Origin: Entoloma clypeatum
Taxonomy: Eukaryota; Basidiomycota; Agaricomycetes; Agaricales; Entolomataceae
DNA length: 64,000 nt
NCBI GenBank assembly: GCA_963565915.1
Contig: OY751495.1
Span: 1,674,001 to 1,738,000 of the forward strand
Direction: 5' to 3'
In this document: positions 1 through 12,217 of the stretch, piece by piece
Numbering within the stretch: the first letter of the stretch is position 1
Layout: the number at the start of each line of letters is the position of its first letter
The notes under the pieces: generated by a model
What the model was told of the DNA's origin: nothing
The model's database searches: none
What the model saw: only the letters and a program-made list of their open reading frames with translations
Program-made: the position numbers and the translations under genes

Positions 1-3000
1 GTTGTGGATGTGCTGAATGTTGAGGAGGCGGTGGTGGGGCGGGGGGACATGGGGGTTGTGGTCAAAGGTGGGCAGCTGGCATCCTTCTTCTCGTCGCTTT
101 CAACTCACCGATCTCGATTCCCGCTTATGTACGTGTCGATCACATCCCCGATCGCGTTTACGTCATGTCTCATAATTGATTCCGAAAAAAATATAAAAAA
201 ATATGTAACAGGTTTTACCCGATAATAACCCTTTGATCGCCATCGAGTCGCGTCACTGTGGCGCATTCAGCCAACTCGCCATCTCAATCCTCCTTCCTCT
301 CTTTTTTCAACATATTCCTCCGCGATTTTCCGTTGGCAACTCACTCAAATCCCCTTAACGATCAAACGCCGGATGCCCCCTTTCCCATTTGTCTCTTCAG
401 CGCCTGCCAAGTCAGTGCCTGCCAAGGTCTTGGAAAACAGATTTTCGGACATATCAGCACAAAGCAGGTCCTGTGAACTCTTGTGCAGCGACAAGACGGT
501 GGAGTACATATGTACCTGTGAGAGGGCACGTTCGTGCATTGCACGTTTGATCCGCTATTTAGATGACCTAGAGACTCCAACTCTATCGATAGTAACATAC
601 AGATCTTTCATCGTTTTGTCCTTATCAACGCTTTATCGGGATTTGCCTCTCTGCAAACTGCCGAAAAACATCGCAAGAGATGTTTAGTCCATACATATGT
701 TTTATCACAGCCATTCCGTCTTAAGCGGTGTCAACTGGGAAGTGTGGGGTCCAGGTGATGTCTAGACTCTGGAACAAACTCTGGAGATCATGATTCCTTC
801 CATACTGTCAACTATCAACCAACGATCGCACAGCATCAGCATTCCAATATGCTTGTGAGAAGTACTCACCCCAGTTCTAGAATCATCATATCACGGCGAA
901 CTTAGCAGCTCGACATCCATTCCAAAGAAGTAACGGCCACAATGCAATCCTTCGCAATTCCTAACACCCCTCAGCTGACCACAACTCGGCGTTTGACCAA
1001 ATACTCCGAGTCGGATGATACCATACTACTCCTTCTCAGTCTTCTTGACTCCGGATTTGCGTCTGGGAACAAAAGATCACAGTGTATGTACAGCATGCGC
1101 GCGCAGAGATGCGCAGTCAACGTTCGTAAGCATTCCCGTCGTTTCTGGAAGCTCTGTCCGATGCCGACGCCGGATGACGCGGCGCAAAATCACGAAAGAA
1201 GAGTGAAATAACGGGGCTCCAGTTAACCGGTTACTATCGCTGTCAGTGGGAAGATCCTCCTCCCCGTCGTCGTCCTTGGCTTCGCCGCAGTAGGCCACAC
1301 TTTACAATCAATCACCAGGACATCAGTTTGATAGAAGGCCTTGGCCGGAGTGCGGAGTCCCTTTTGGCCTTTGGGGTCGAGTTCAAGGATTGCAACGAAA
1401 CACCGGACGGGACCGGACGTAGAAACGAAGAGGCAAAATACGAGAAAAAACGCTTCCAAAGCCAAGAGAATATATACATAAGAGAAAGCAAGAAACAGAA
1501 GAAAAAGCGGTGTGTGGACAAGATTTGGTAGGTACGCGAAGGCAGCCTATTGACAGTGGCTGCACTCTGGCTCCCTACAAAGTAACCAAGATAGGCGAGA
1601 GAAGGGCTTCAAGGCATATCGTTGAAGGGTGCTAACATCGTTCGGCTGCGTTTCAACCTGGTCCCCTCTTCAAGGCGCAATCACACGCCATTCGAGACAA
1701 AAAGGCTCGCCCCAAGCAGGGGATGACTCGAACAAAGGGACGGTTCACGAGTGATTTCTGTCTTCCCGAGTCGTTTTTGAATTTCCTACCGTGCCACCGC
1801 TCTCAAAACCATCCTCAACCCCTCGTCCGGTGCGTCTTCAAGTTCGTCGTGAACCTATCACCAGTGGCATCGTCCTCACTATGCGCGCCTTTTCCCTCCT
1901 CCAGAATCATCAACATCGGCTGTGGCAGCGCAGCGTGCGTATGAAGCGTTCCGCATCGAAACCATCTCCCAAGTTTGGGCGAGCCGTGCTGCATCGGAAT
2001 AATACTAATGCGGGCGTGCCGGAATGGAAGCGTACGCGTAGAGAAAAAGTCCTTGAACAGATGACACGCGTTCTACGCGTCTCCTCGTTCTCCTCGCCCT
2101 ATCCTAGCGTTTCCACGCTTCCCAAAGATAAACGTCCTCGAACAGACGCCACGCGTGCTGCACGTCTACGCGCTTTCCTCGCCCTAACGTGGTCTTTCCA
2201 CTCCTCCAGAAGGTTTCTGCGCTCCACTCAACATCACCCTCATTCGGAGGCACAGTAAGGGTGTGGGGTACAGGTCCTGACTGTCGATGGTGATAACGGG
2301 CCCAAGGATCCTCACCGCAGTTTCCGCTGCATCACTCAATCGTGGACAATCTCGAATACGGGTTTATACCGTACGACTCACCTCGCTGATGGACATGACT
2401 TCTGTGCCGACACTTAGAAAGGTGCCGACGAGCAGCATCTCAAGTTCTTGAATGATGTCCTCGACAGGAAATTTGGAGGGTATCATCACCTCATGGCAGA
2501 CCTCTGCAATTGAAATTATAACGTGAGCATCCATCAAGCATCAATCAAGAGGCGGCCGCTGCAAGCTGATCATCTGCGTTCACCGTCTCTTCTTGGGAAG
2601 GGAATTTTCAACGGGGTGGGGTGGAGGCTGATGTCAAGGACTTTCATCTGGGCAAAGGAAAAGATGTCTTCTTGTGAACCCTCGTTTACAAACCATTCCA
2701 TCTTGTCCAGACCCTATTGTGAGCAAACCGGAAATTTGACATTCGAGCGGCGGTACCCACAAAAAAACGTCCATATGTTTTACTTTGCCACAGAGTCATC
2801 CAGTTTTGTCGTGTCCTTTTTGACCCAGGCCCAGTTATCGAACGACAACGCTACAAACGCTTGAACTGGTCAGTATGCTCGTAGTGCGGACCAGAAGATC
2901 TAGTTATATAAAAAAATAACCACTGAGCGAGGAGTTGGTCGACAGGTATATGTACCACGAAGATATCGAACTTTGGGAAATCGCAGAATGCTCTGCTCAA

Positions 3001-3137
3001 ATGACTTGATATCCTGTTCGCCCTGCGCTGCCGGCGGATGATACTTCGAAGGTGTTATAGTAGCTTGTGTGATGCGTTGAAATATATCATCAAGCGAAAG
3101 GGTGTATGACCAGATGTCCGGACTTCAGTATACAAAG
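1..3137. other. gene-poor stretch, no supported gene
   Basis: I find no open frame with recognisable protein character or convincing exon structure on either strand. The longest frame (plus, 1791-2258) is rich in Arg and Ser and owes part of its length to a short tandem duplication. A minus-strand ATG at 50 followed by a Ser/Thr-rich frame could be the start of a gene running off the left edge, but only 50 bases are available. Confidence 0.5.
2046..2205. repeat. two-copy degenerate tandem repeat of about 80 bp
   Basis: The stretches beginning at about 2046 and 2130 share a diverged pattern: a 'gtcct-gaacaga' start, then 'cacgcg', 'ctacgcg', 'cctcgccct' and a 'tttccac' block in the same order. 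I read this as an old tandem duplication. It lies inside the otherwise unremarkable frame 1791-2258. Confidence 0.5.
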
Positions 3138-3979
3138 CTAACGCCTGAGATAAACCTCGGCCGTCCTTCGAATCAAAAGAATCAACATCTTGTCGTTCAA
3201 GGCCATCGAATCCATTGTTCCCACCCGAACATCGAATGTTGTCGCCATCGTCTTCCGTCTATACCTCTTAGAGACACTGATCACCTCCCACCGCAATGCA
3301 TGGTTCCCATCCAGACCAACACCATAGAGGCATTCTGATGTCGACATAGGGTCCGTGCTCAGGAGGTTGATTGCAAGTTCCTGATTGATCTTGGTGGCAC
3401 ATTCCGGAATGTGAGGACTGAACAAATCTTGTATTGCTTGTGTTTCAGCAGAATAGTATTTTTTGCTGAGGTACAGAGATGGGCCACATTCCTCGAATAA
3501 GAAGTTCTTTATGGTCAAGGGCACGCACGTCATTTCATCGCTTGCAATCTTGAACGCACAGGCTTTGTTGAGATAATCAAGGCCTTCTTCTTGCCCAAGC
3601 AGCGTGACAGCACCAAGCGCGACATAAAAGATTTTGAGACGACTGAAGGAATTGACGCTGACAGGTCGGTGACAATGGATGAAGAAGGGACCCACTCGTC
3701 AAAGTCAGCCGGCTCTCTCCCGCAAAACTCTTCTATCCTTCGGAAGTTTCCATCACGGTCTTGCTCCGTTCGTGGTAGCGGATGCTCTATAGAAGCATTG
3801 ATAGGCGAGGCCAAAAGTTGTCTATGGACTTCTTCTGCGCGGCGCGGGTCAGTCTGGATAGCGTGTTGGTGGCGAGACATAACATCGTAAAGGTATCGGG
3901 TTTTGCGGAGAAATGTCTCAAAAACGGGAGTGTCTTTTGAGAGCTTGAAGGCGGAATGCATGGCAAAAAAGGAGGACAC
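3138..3979 (-). CDS. hypothetical protein, probably frameshifted or with a mis-read intron
   Basis: Two overlapping minus-strand frames (3979-3530 and 3695-3138) look like one gene that changes frame near 3670. The upstream part is charged, with a stretch of the type RRAEEVHRQL and the acidic tail PADFDEWVPS. The downstream part has an amphipathic helical segment (VALGAVTLLGQEEGLDYL) reminiscent of TPR-type helices and ends at a stop near 3138. I see no standard GT-AG intron of normal length at the junction, so a frameshift is as likely as an exon boundary. The family is not recognised. It is convergent with nothing and lies head-to-head with the NOC1-like locus downstream. Confidence 0.4.
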
Positions 3980-4060
3980 GGTGTCAGAGTCCAGTTGGTT
4001 GGAAAAGACTGTAACCTATGGGCAATGTCACCATTGAACAGCTTCGTTTTCTTTTAGCCT

Positions 4061-7000
4061 GAACTTGCAAAGGATGTAGTTCTTGAGAAAGTCACCTTCA
4101 ACCACAAATCCCCCTTGGTGTTCCCGCCTACCGCCCACTGCCCCCTCCCACCCCCCTTCCCACTCTAACACCCACCCACCTCTCCTCACTCACCGAAAAA
4201 GCGTCCACCCTCCACCAGAACGACATCCACACCTTCCAAATATCCTCTTCGTTCATCCTCCTCGGCTTCCGAATCTACCTTCCTGACAAAGGTCATCCAG
4301 TCCGGCACGCTCTCCGACCGCCTGAGCGCGCTCACGCTGCTGGTGCAGAGCAGCCCGGTGCACAATACCAAGGCCCTCGAGACCCTCAAGGGGATGGCGG
4401 AGCGCGGGAAGGGCAAGGGCGGTAGGGAGGAGAGTTTGAAGGCGTTGAGGTGCGTGGTGGATTGGTGGGTTGGGGGAGGGGCACCTGAGAGGAAATTGAA
4501 GTGCGTCTTTTTTTTTTCGTTTTCATTTGGGTGTACAACAAGCTGATTTCGTCTTTCTCTAAAGGTATGTTCGAGATCAGCCACTCACTCACCCGGGCGT
4601 GACGGATCAGCACTTGCTGGTGAGGATTGGCTAAAGAAGTACTTTTTCTCGATACTACAAATCCTCGAGGTAGGGTATCCCTCTTCGACTTCCCTCATCG
4701 TGACTCACGATGAAAGGACAGACCCTCTCATTAGACCCTCTACCCTACATCCGCACACAATCCCTCAATCTCATTTTTACCCTCCTCCGGGACAAACCCG
4801 AGCAAGAACAAAATCTACTCCGTCTCCTCGTCAACAAACTTGTATGTTCCCCTTCCCCACTTTCGGAAGCACGTACAACTGACGAATCCCCAACCAGGGC
4901 TACACCGAAAAATCCCTCTGCTCCCGCGCCAAACACACCCCTCCATGAAATCCGTCGTCACGCGCGAGATCGTCGCGCTTGTCCTTCGTCCCGCCGCTCC
5001 TGCACCACTACGACCGACACCCCGAAAGCGAAACACATCCGCTTCACGGACAACGCCGACCCCAAGCCGAAGCCGAAATCCCCTGTGACGGACGCAAAGA
5101 AACCCGCGACGGCGGTGGGGAACACACATGCGCGGTACTATGCCACGATCACGTTCAACCAGATCGTCCTCGCGCCCGGGGACAGAGACGTCGCTCTCAA
5201 GTTGATTGATGTGTATTTTGAGATGTTCAAGGAGATCCTTGGGGAGCGGCGGGGTGTCGGAGATCATGATGAGAACCAAGATGATAGGGAGGGGAATGAG
5301 AAGGATGGCGATGGTGAGGTCGTGACGGACAAGAAGGGGAGGGTGATTGATCGGGGTGGGAAGAAGGGGAAGGGGAAGAAGGGAAAGGGAAAGGGAAAGG
5401 AGAGAGAGGTGAAGGGCGCGGCTGGGTTTGCAGAGGTTGAAGACTCAAGCTCGCGGCTTGTGTCTGCGATACTGACGGGTGTCAATCGGGCGCTGCCTTT
5501 TGCAAAGCTCGATGCTGGGGATGTCGGGTCAGTATCCTCCTTTCTTACTTTTAGATATGGCCGGCTGACGACGACGTTCGGATAAGGCTAAACAAACACA
5601 TCGACACCCTCTTCCTCATCACGCATACGTCGACATTCAACATCTCGCTGCAAGCGCTCGTGCTCATCCAGCAGATCTGCTCCTCGCTTTCCGCCTCTGC
5701 CTCCCCGTCCAAGTCCCAGTCGAGCTTGGCAAAGTCGATAACGGACCGGTACTACCGCACGTTCTACGCGTCGCTGCACGACACGCGCCTCGCGACGTCA
5801 TCCAAGCAGGCGATGTACCTCAACCTGCTGTTCAAGTCACTCAAGGCCGATGTGGGCGGGGAAGCGGGCGGCGAGCGGAACAAGGCGGTGGTGAGGAGGT
5901 TTGTGCAGGTGTTGGTGAGTGGGGGAGGCGGGGCGACGGAGTTTGTCGCGGGGGGGCTGTATTTGCTTGGCGAGGTGTGTGCACTTTTCCCTTTCCCTTA
6001 TGAAGTTGGGGGCTGAGACGGGGTGTGTTAGTTGTTCAGCACGGTGCCTGGGCTGAGAACGCTCATCAATGAGCCGCCGTCTGACGTGAAGGAAAGGGAG
6101 GCGTATGATCCGAGGAAGAGGGATCCACGGTATGCGCATGCGACTGCGTCTCCGTTGTGGGAGCTCGTAAGTCGGATTTTTTCAAGTGAAGAGGTGGAAG
6201 ATTGACGTGGGTTCATGGAAAGACTCCCCTGTTGCACCACTACCATCCCGCCATTGCGTTGCACGCGCGCCAGCTGCTCCTCTCGCAGCCCCTTACAGCG
6301 AGCGCGGACCTCGCGCAGAACACGCTGTCGCACTTTTTGGACCGGTTTGTGTATAAGAATCCGAAAAGGGGGAAGAGCGGTGGGGATGGGGATGGAGCTG
6401 GAGATGGGAATTTGAACCACCAGCAAGGGAGGACGAAGGGTGGGAGCGCGATGCAGCCTGCAGCGAGCGGGTATGAGGGGGGAGGGGTCAAATTGAGGAA
6501 GGGCGAGGTGGAGGAGGTGGGTGGGGTGAGGATGAATGAGGAGAGGTTCTTGAAGAGGAGGGTGGCGGATGTGCCTGTTGATCAGGTTTGCGATTTTTTT
6601 TTTTTTTTTTTTTTTTGAGTGTTGAATTAGAAATGCTAATCATGGGAAAGTTGTTCTATCATAGGTACTTTACGAGGAAAAGTGAGAAGGAGAAAGCGAA
6701 GAAGAAGGGTGCAAAGGAGGTGGAGGGGAGTGAGGATGAGAGTGAGGGGGAAGAAGAAGAGGAGAAGTCAGTCGTTGCTGATGAAGACGAGGAAGGGAGT
6801 GAATTGGACGAAGAGGAAGTCTGGAAGGTAAGCTCGCCGACTTTTCTTGGCTAGAACAGGATCGTTGATGATTGACTATGCAGGCCATGAAAGGGAGTAT
6901 CCCAAAAGCTCCGGGCGATGACGACGACGATCTCATGGAGGAAGACAGTGATGAACTTCCGTCCGACTTTGGTATAGACGATGAGGAGGATGATAAAAAC

Positions 7001-7366
7001 GTGGATGATGATGAGGATGGAGATTCTGAGGATGGTGTAGAGGGCGAGGTTCAGAAGGATGATGAGAAGGAAGATGAAGACGACCTTTCATTGGCAGAAG
7101 ACTCAGGCAACGAGGATCTCATTCCGCTGGACGACGATGTGCCCGAAGGTCTCATCGAATGGGACGGCTCGGAGGCAGGGGAAGGAGAAGTGGAAGAAGA
7201 GTGGGGCGGCATTGATGGTGGTGGGGAAACGAAGAAGCGGAAGCGCGACGAAAGTTCGTCAGCAAAAGGGAAGGAAATGAGGAAGAAGCTACGGTCGTTG
7301 CCGACGTTTGCGAGCTATGAGGATTATGCGAAGATGATTGAGGATGGACCGGAGGATGATATATGA
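4061..7366 (+). pseudogene. MAK21: NOC1/MAK21 (CBF/Mak21 family) ribosome-biogenesis gene, 5' third frame-disrupted
   Basis: Mak21/Noc1 works in nucleolar 60S pre-ribosome assembly and export. Family-like segments occur in the expected order: IQSGTLSDRLSALTLL (about 4290), DWWVGGGAPERKLK (4460), EDWLKKYFFSILQILE (4622), DPLPYIRTQSLN (4735), MKSVVTREI (4945), ARYYATITFNQIVL (5130), NRALPFAK (5490), [13 protein letters not shown] (5740), DRFVYKNPKRG (6340), FYHRYFTRK (6655) and a long acidic tail to the TGA at 7364-7366. Introns fit well at 4501-4564, 4670-4721, 4842-4897, 5528-5586, 5975-6031, 6167-6222, 6586-6650 and 6828-6883. Before about 5030 the homologous peptide changes frame at least five times: near 4120-4180, 4255, 4620, 4930 and 5000. 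Expected residues are missing at 4620 and 4930, and no start codon is evident. From 5030 on, every exon is open. I read it as a pseudogene of a normally essential gene; local assembly error is the alternative. Confidence 0.72.
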
Positions 7367-9584
7367 TGGCATGGAACAATATGTCTCCTCTAAAAGCCTG
7401 TCTCAGTTGCGTCTGAACTCCCATCTCTCAAGCGTCCTCGCTCCCCACCAAATCAAAAAATCTCGACTGAACTCCGTCCTGGGCGATCGATCTAATGACA
7501 GCTCGAGAGTCCAAGTCAGTGGCGACCCCTCCACGATCACTGCTCGTACATTGACAAGGCTGCCCTCGGAAACTCTTAGAACATATAACAGCTACGACTT
7601 TGCGGAAGGTAAAGTCGAGACTGAAGTCGTAGTGACTTCCAAGGAACCTCGAACTGATGTAAACTCCTTCTCCAACAATTCTTTTCATCCTCCATCTGCA
7701 TCCCCCAGACAATTAGGTTTCCTTCCATTAAATGCAAATATCTGCATCGACAGCGTTAGGCGAAGGGGACGCTAACAGTAAAGAAAAGGTACTCACTGTT
7801 TGTCAATCATGTTTCATAACTTAGAAACACTTCTTCGTGGTACGTCAGCTTCATAATATCTATGAGGATATATTTAATACAGCCCAGTACTGAATGACAC
7901 GATCTTCAAGGTGCGTCAACCTCCTGAACAGAAAAAGCTACCGAGGGCGTTCTCAATCAAGTCGATGTTGACACTTTAAAGAGTAAAAACATAAACTCCA
8001 GTGTGTTTCGTTGTTCCCCATACAAATTCGAGTAACTATTGTACGTCCAGTTACTGAAATTATAAGGTGGAAACCGGACTGCCCAGCGAATGTGTTCTTG
8101 GAGGCGAATGGCGCTATCGCGCCTTACACAAGACCAACGGATTCTTGCAAACGTGCTCATAACATCTGCGATCCACCAATTCAATGGAACCAAAAGGAAC
8201 CGAGATCCAGCACCCTCGGACCTCCCAAAAGCAGTCTTTCAGCAAGTATACGATGACCTCAAGCTCTCACCCTAGGCTGACACTGGCTCACTTCAATAAT
8301 TTCATAGACTGGCCGCTCTTTATGGAGGAGGATCCGGCTGACTCTCCACTGAAGCCCGTCGAAAGGATAGAACATCTAGAAACCCAAATTGGGCAAAGTC
8401 ATCGAGGACACCGCGAAACGTGTAGAAGAACTTCTTGCGGCGTAGACATGCAGATGAGATTACCTGTCTACGATCTCATAGGTAGCCTCATATTGCATGT
8501 CATCCCTGTTCTACCATAGCGCTCGAGCTGACTTGGCATCGGTAGCGAAGTCAATGCTCCTCATTGAGAACGATGATAGAACTGTGGCGATCAACTGGCA
8601 TGTTCCGAGGTTACGATGACGATTAACTGTTGTCCACTCAGATCACATGTAGTTTGGTGAATTGCTCAGAGCGCCAGTGTCGCTCGGACACTCACCATCA
8701 ACGTGTGATAGGATATCAAACAACCAGCCAGGACAATCGCACTTTTCCTCTGCAAAGCCGATAAGCAAAATACACTGCAAAAAACTTGGTCACATTGACA
8801 TGCCGCAAGTATCAGCTCCCCGCCAACTAAAACTTCACTCGCTCTCTAAGGTCAACGGCCCAACGGGTAATGCAATCCCATGGCAGCGCGGAGCACAACT
8901 CTGGGAGATGAGGTATGATTCTCCTGAACAGAGTTGAAGTTTCGATGGATTATGACTTTGGTGAATCGTCGCGGCCCACCGCATAACGAGCGATTGGGGA
9001 CAATGCTATGGAGAGGAAGGGTTGTGCGGCGGCGGCCTATTGAGTGACGACAGGCTCTCGAGTCCGGTCGGAATGCATAAATCCCATGGCAGTTGGCAGA
9101 AAGAGCTTGTGTGGTTTGTGTTCCGCTCGGAGACCCGGCACAGTGACACGCAGCGGAGACCTAGCTGTTACGCGAAGCCGCCAGTGGACATGGGCTCTGT
9201 CTTGATGTCCCTCGTTGTTTCTCAGGTCGGGATATGAGGACGGCACGTTTGGGTGTATCCGGGAGATGGCTGGACAACATTCTCACTGGCAGGGATGGAG
9301 GGTGCTGAAGCAGCAGGAGTTTGAAAAGAGAGTATGTTGTGGAAGGCGACGACAGAGTGTTTGATCAGTAAAGACTTGATTGAAAGCAACAAAAGCTTGC
9401 ATTATGGGTCGCAAAGTGGATGCAGAGCACTATACAAAAGTATATTCCAATGCAGCTGTGTTCCATTCAAAAGCTCTTCTCGCCGAAAGAGAGCAATAAG
9501 AAATCTACACATATTACTAGTCAAATATCTTTCCAAGATAGGTAATATAGAACGAACATACAACGAGTCAACCCCTCAACAAGA
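7367..9584. other. intergenic, no supported gene
   Basis: About 2.2 kb between the NOC1-like locus and the 3' end of MID1. Short frames exist on both strands (for example plus 8184-8519), but none has a recognisable family signature or a coherent exon chain. A weak amphipathic stretch (KPVERIEHLETQIG, near 8350) is the only protein-like piece. Confidence 0.5.
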
Positions 9585-11149
9585 CTAGCTCCCATTGCAC
9601 CACAGATTACCCCACCGATCCTGTGCGGTGCCCGTGACGCCTTGACCCTCATCACCTGCCGACGCGTCGATATAACCCACCCCATAGCTCGCAGCAGCAT
9701 TGAACTGCGCCTTCGGACAGCGGAACCCAATAAGATTTGGACACGCCCTATCCACCGCCGTACACGTCTCCAAACAGGGGAGCAACATCATATACGCGCT
9801 CCCCATCGCCGGGAGTGTCGGGCTCCGTGCCGTGGAAATGTCTGTCGACTGTGGCACGAGCGCGGAAAGGACCTGCTGTGGCGGGGCAGGATTCACGGCG
9901 GCCAGGCGGGTCGCGGACGGGAGCGCAACGGAGCTGGTGAAGCTGTTGTGGCTGGCTGGGCTGGGCTCGCCGCATCGGGTGAAGGTCGTGGTGCAGAGCC
10001 AATTGCGGTACTCGCGTTCGCAGTCGTCGCAGCCGACGACGGGTGAGTACCAGTCCCGGCCGCAGGCGAACGTGGTGAGGGTGACGGTGAAGTTGGTCAT
10101 GTATGAGAGGAAAGTGGAGGAAATTTGGTCGGGGACGTTGGAGGCGGTGTAGACAGTTGCGTCGCCTGCATCTGGTGGGGGTAGGGGAACAGTGTAGGCG
10201 ACATTGGGGCAATAGGGTAGGTTGAAGACTAATGGACAGGTAAATGTGGCTGCAGATAGAGATAGTGTGAGCGAAATGAAGAGGAAGATATAGAAGGGAA
10301 CAAACCTGATTTTGTAGCAAAATATATTGGACCGCTGACTTTGGTTTGATTCTGGATGACGTAGGCGGTGTAGTTTGTTGAGGGCGTGAGGGCTTCTATG
10401 AGCCATTGGTTTCTCCATCCTCTCCGGTCTCGAAGCCACAGCTTTTCATTGGACGTCGTCCCAAGTCCAACTGTACCTTCTGAAGACAAGAAACATGCCG
10501 TTCGGGCTACTAAGGTAGAGTCCAAGGTGGCAAAGATTTTGAGGGTAAAATTTGGGGAGTTGGACGGAGGGGACGGAAGGGACATATTAGCAGAAGGAAG
10601 GCTATAGTTCGGATATGTCGGTGTCGTGTAGACTGGTGGCGAAAAAGGCGGTGAGAACAGCAACGCCTGATTCGAGGTTGTATCTCCTAAGAGAGGAAGA
10701 TTTGGAAGGAATTCATGTATTGGACCTACAATGCTTTATTCAGCCAACTTCCAGCATAAAGCACACAAGAACATACCTTGTTCCGAAACTCCCACTTCGA
10801 AAGACGTCTGTCCCACATCCTCGATAGCCAAAACTCCCCCATTCCGAAAGACACCGGTCCAATTCCCATGGCCGCTGTCCAGGAAGATCTCATAAACGTC
10901 CCTCCCGCCTCTGGAACTAGGAACGCCAGCGTCGGAGCTGTTTGTGACGAAGAATTTCGGTGGAAAATGGCTGGCAGAACATAGCGCAACGGTTATGGTC
11001 AAGTGGTTCGATTTAGGAAGGGGGAACACGGGCGGATTGGGTATGTTCTGAGGAGAAAAGGACGAGACTGAATTTAGTAGGAGTTTCTGCGTCGTCTGTG
11101 CAAGGCCCAAGGCAGGGCCGAGCAACAGCAGCAGAGCCTCTGGCAGCAT
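9585..11149 (-). CDS. MID1: MID1-like stretch-activated Ca2+ channel component
   Basis: Fungal Mid1 is a glycosylated plasma-membrane/ER protein that assembles with Cch1 to admit calcium during stress and mating. Three exons fit cleanly: 11149-10777, 10725-10306 and 10249-9585. The introns (10776-10726 and 10305-10250) are GT-AG, and the product is 485 aa. Residues 1-20 form a leucine-rich signal peptide (LLLLLGPALGLAQ). The middle is Ser/Pro-rich with many N-x-S/T sites. The C-terminal half carries the family's cysteine pattern, seen as FTCPLVF-LPYCPNVAY, FACGRDWYSPVVGCDDCERE, WLCTTTFTRC, LPCLETC and CPNLIGFRCP. The ATG at 11149 is chosen because the signal peptide follows at once. No defect is seen. 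Confidence 0.9.
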
Positions 11150-12217
11150 CGCGACAACGCCGCCGACGACGAGCGACCCTGCCTAGTCGTCATCCGAGGT
11201 CTTATGTAATAGTCGACCCTCTTCACGTGACCGCGTTCGCCGCGTTATACCACCTCAACTTTCGTCTCGTGGGTATGTCTATGCCTCCACATTACAAAAC
11301 CATCATACCCCGCTGTCTCAACCGTTCAACCCCCTCAACGAAGAGAGATTTCGCTGCTACATAGTTCAGGCGTCGAATTCCAGCTCAGAGACGGTTCGAC
11401 GCTATCATACAAACGGGCGCAAGCAGGAGCTACTCCACCCAGAAAGGCCACTGGAAGGATGAAAATACAAGATCATCCTTGCAGGCAAATATTCCAATAT
11501 TAACCAGGAGTGTGGCATTGAGGACTGGCCTTCAACCAAGGAGGATCTCTCGATGGACCATGAAAAGTGAGATAGACTCGCGTTTTCAACATACTTCAAG
11601 CGTCTTGCATTGCAGGTTTTACGCCTTCCTGGAACGCATATTCCTTACACTCCTCCAGCTTCTCCCAAAGGACCAGCAGCTGATACCCCCTCCGATCTCT
11701 CAACACTTCTTCCTCGTTCCTCAGGCTGCAAAATCTGTTGGATCTTGCCCTGAATTCGGCCACCTCAGCAGAAGATGTCCTGCTTCGGGAAGACGTCAAG
11801 GCCAAAATGTCGGAAACGGTTTATGTGCATGTCTTATGGCGGTCGCGAGCGTGAGGGGGATTGGCGGCGCCATGAAAAGGGCCTGCCGAACAGAAAAAGG
11901 AGAGGGGTGCAGGTGAACCGATCCTCGGTGAGACCTCTTGACGAGGTCGTCAAAGTCATCGACGCTTTGACCCTGGACTCTCCTGAAATTCCCCGGTTTC
12001 CCTCGTCATCTCCCGCAGTAGGCCGAAACCAGGTTGTCCCTTCATAGATGTTTAGCTCGGGGTGTCTCGGATGATCTCATTTAACAAGCACGGGTTTCTT
12101 GGGAGCTGTGTATGGGAACGACACAACTTGAATTTCAAACATTGGAGAAGAATCTGAGAACCTATCCAGAATATGTTCAACGATCACGGCTTTCCCCTCC
12201 TGTTCGGTGTCCCATTC
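11150..12217. other. intergenic or unresolved coding remnants
   Basis: This lies between the MID1 start and the UCH37 3' end. A minus-strand frame near 11805-11596 has coiled-coil-like character (NEEEVLRDRRGY, LWEKLEECKEYAF), and plus frames overlap it. I could not build a consistent gene on either strand. From about 12025 to 12217 the DNA is part of the segmental duplication repeated at 50785-50960, so that stretch is the 3' flank of UCH37. Confidence 0.4.

Noticed and set aside
10386..10607. Open frames on the plus strand across the MID1 gene
   Set aside because: They are shadows of the minus-strand exons; the cysteine pattern and splice sites support the minus strand only.
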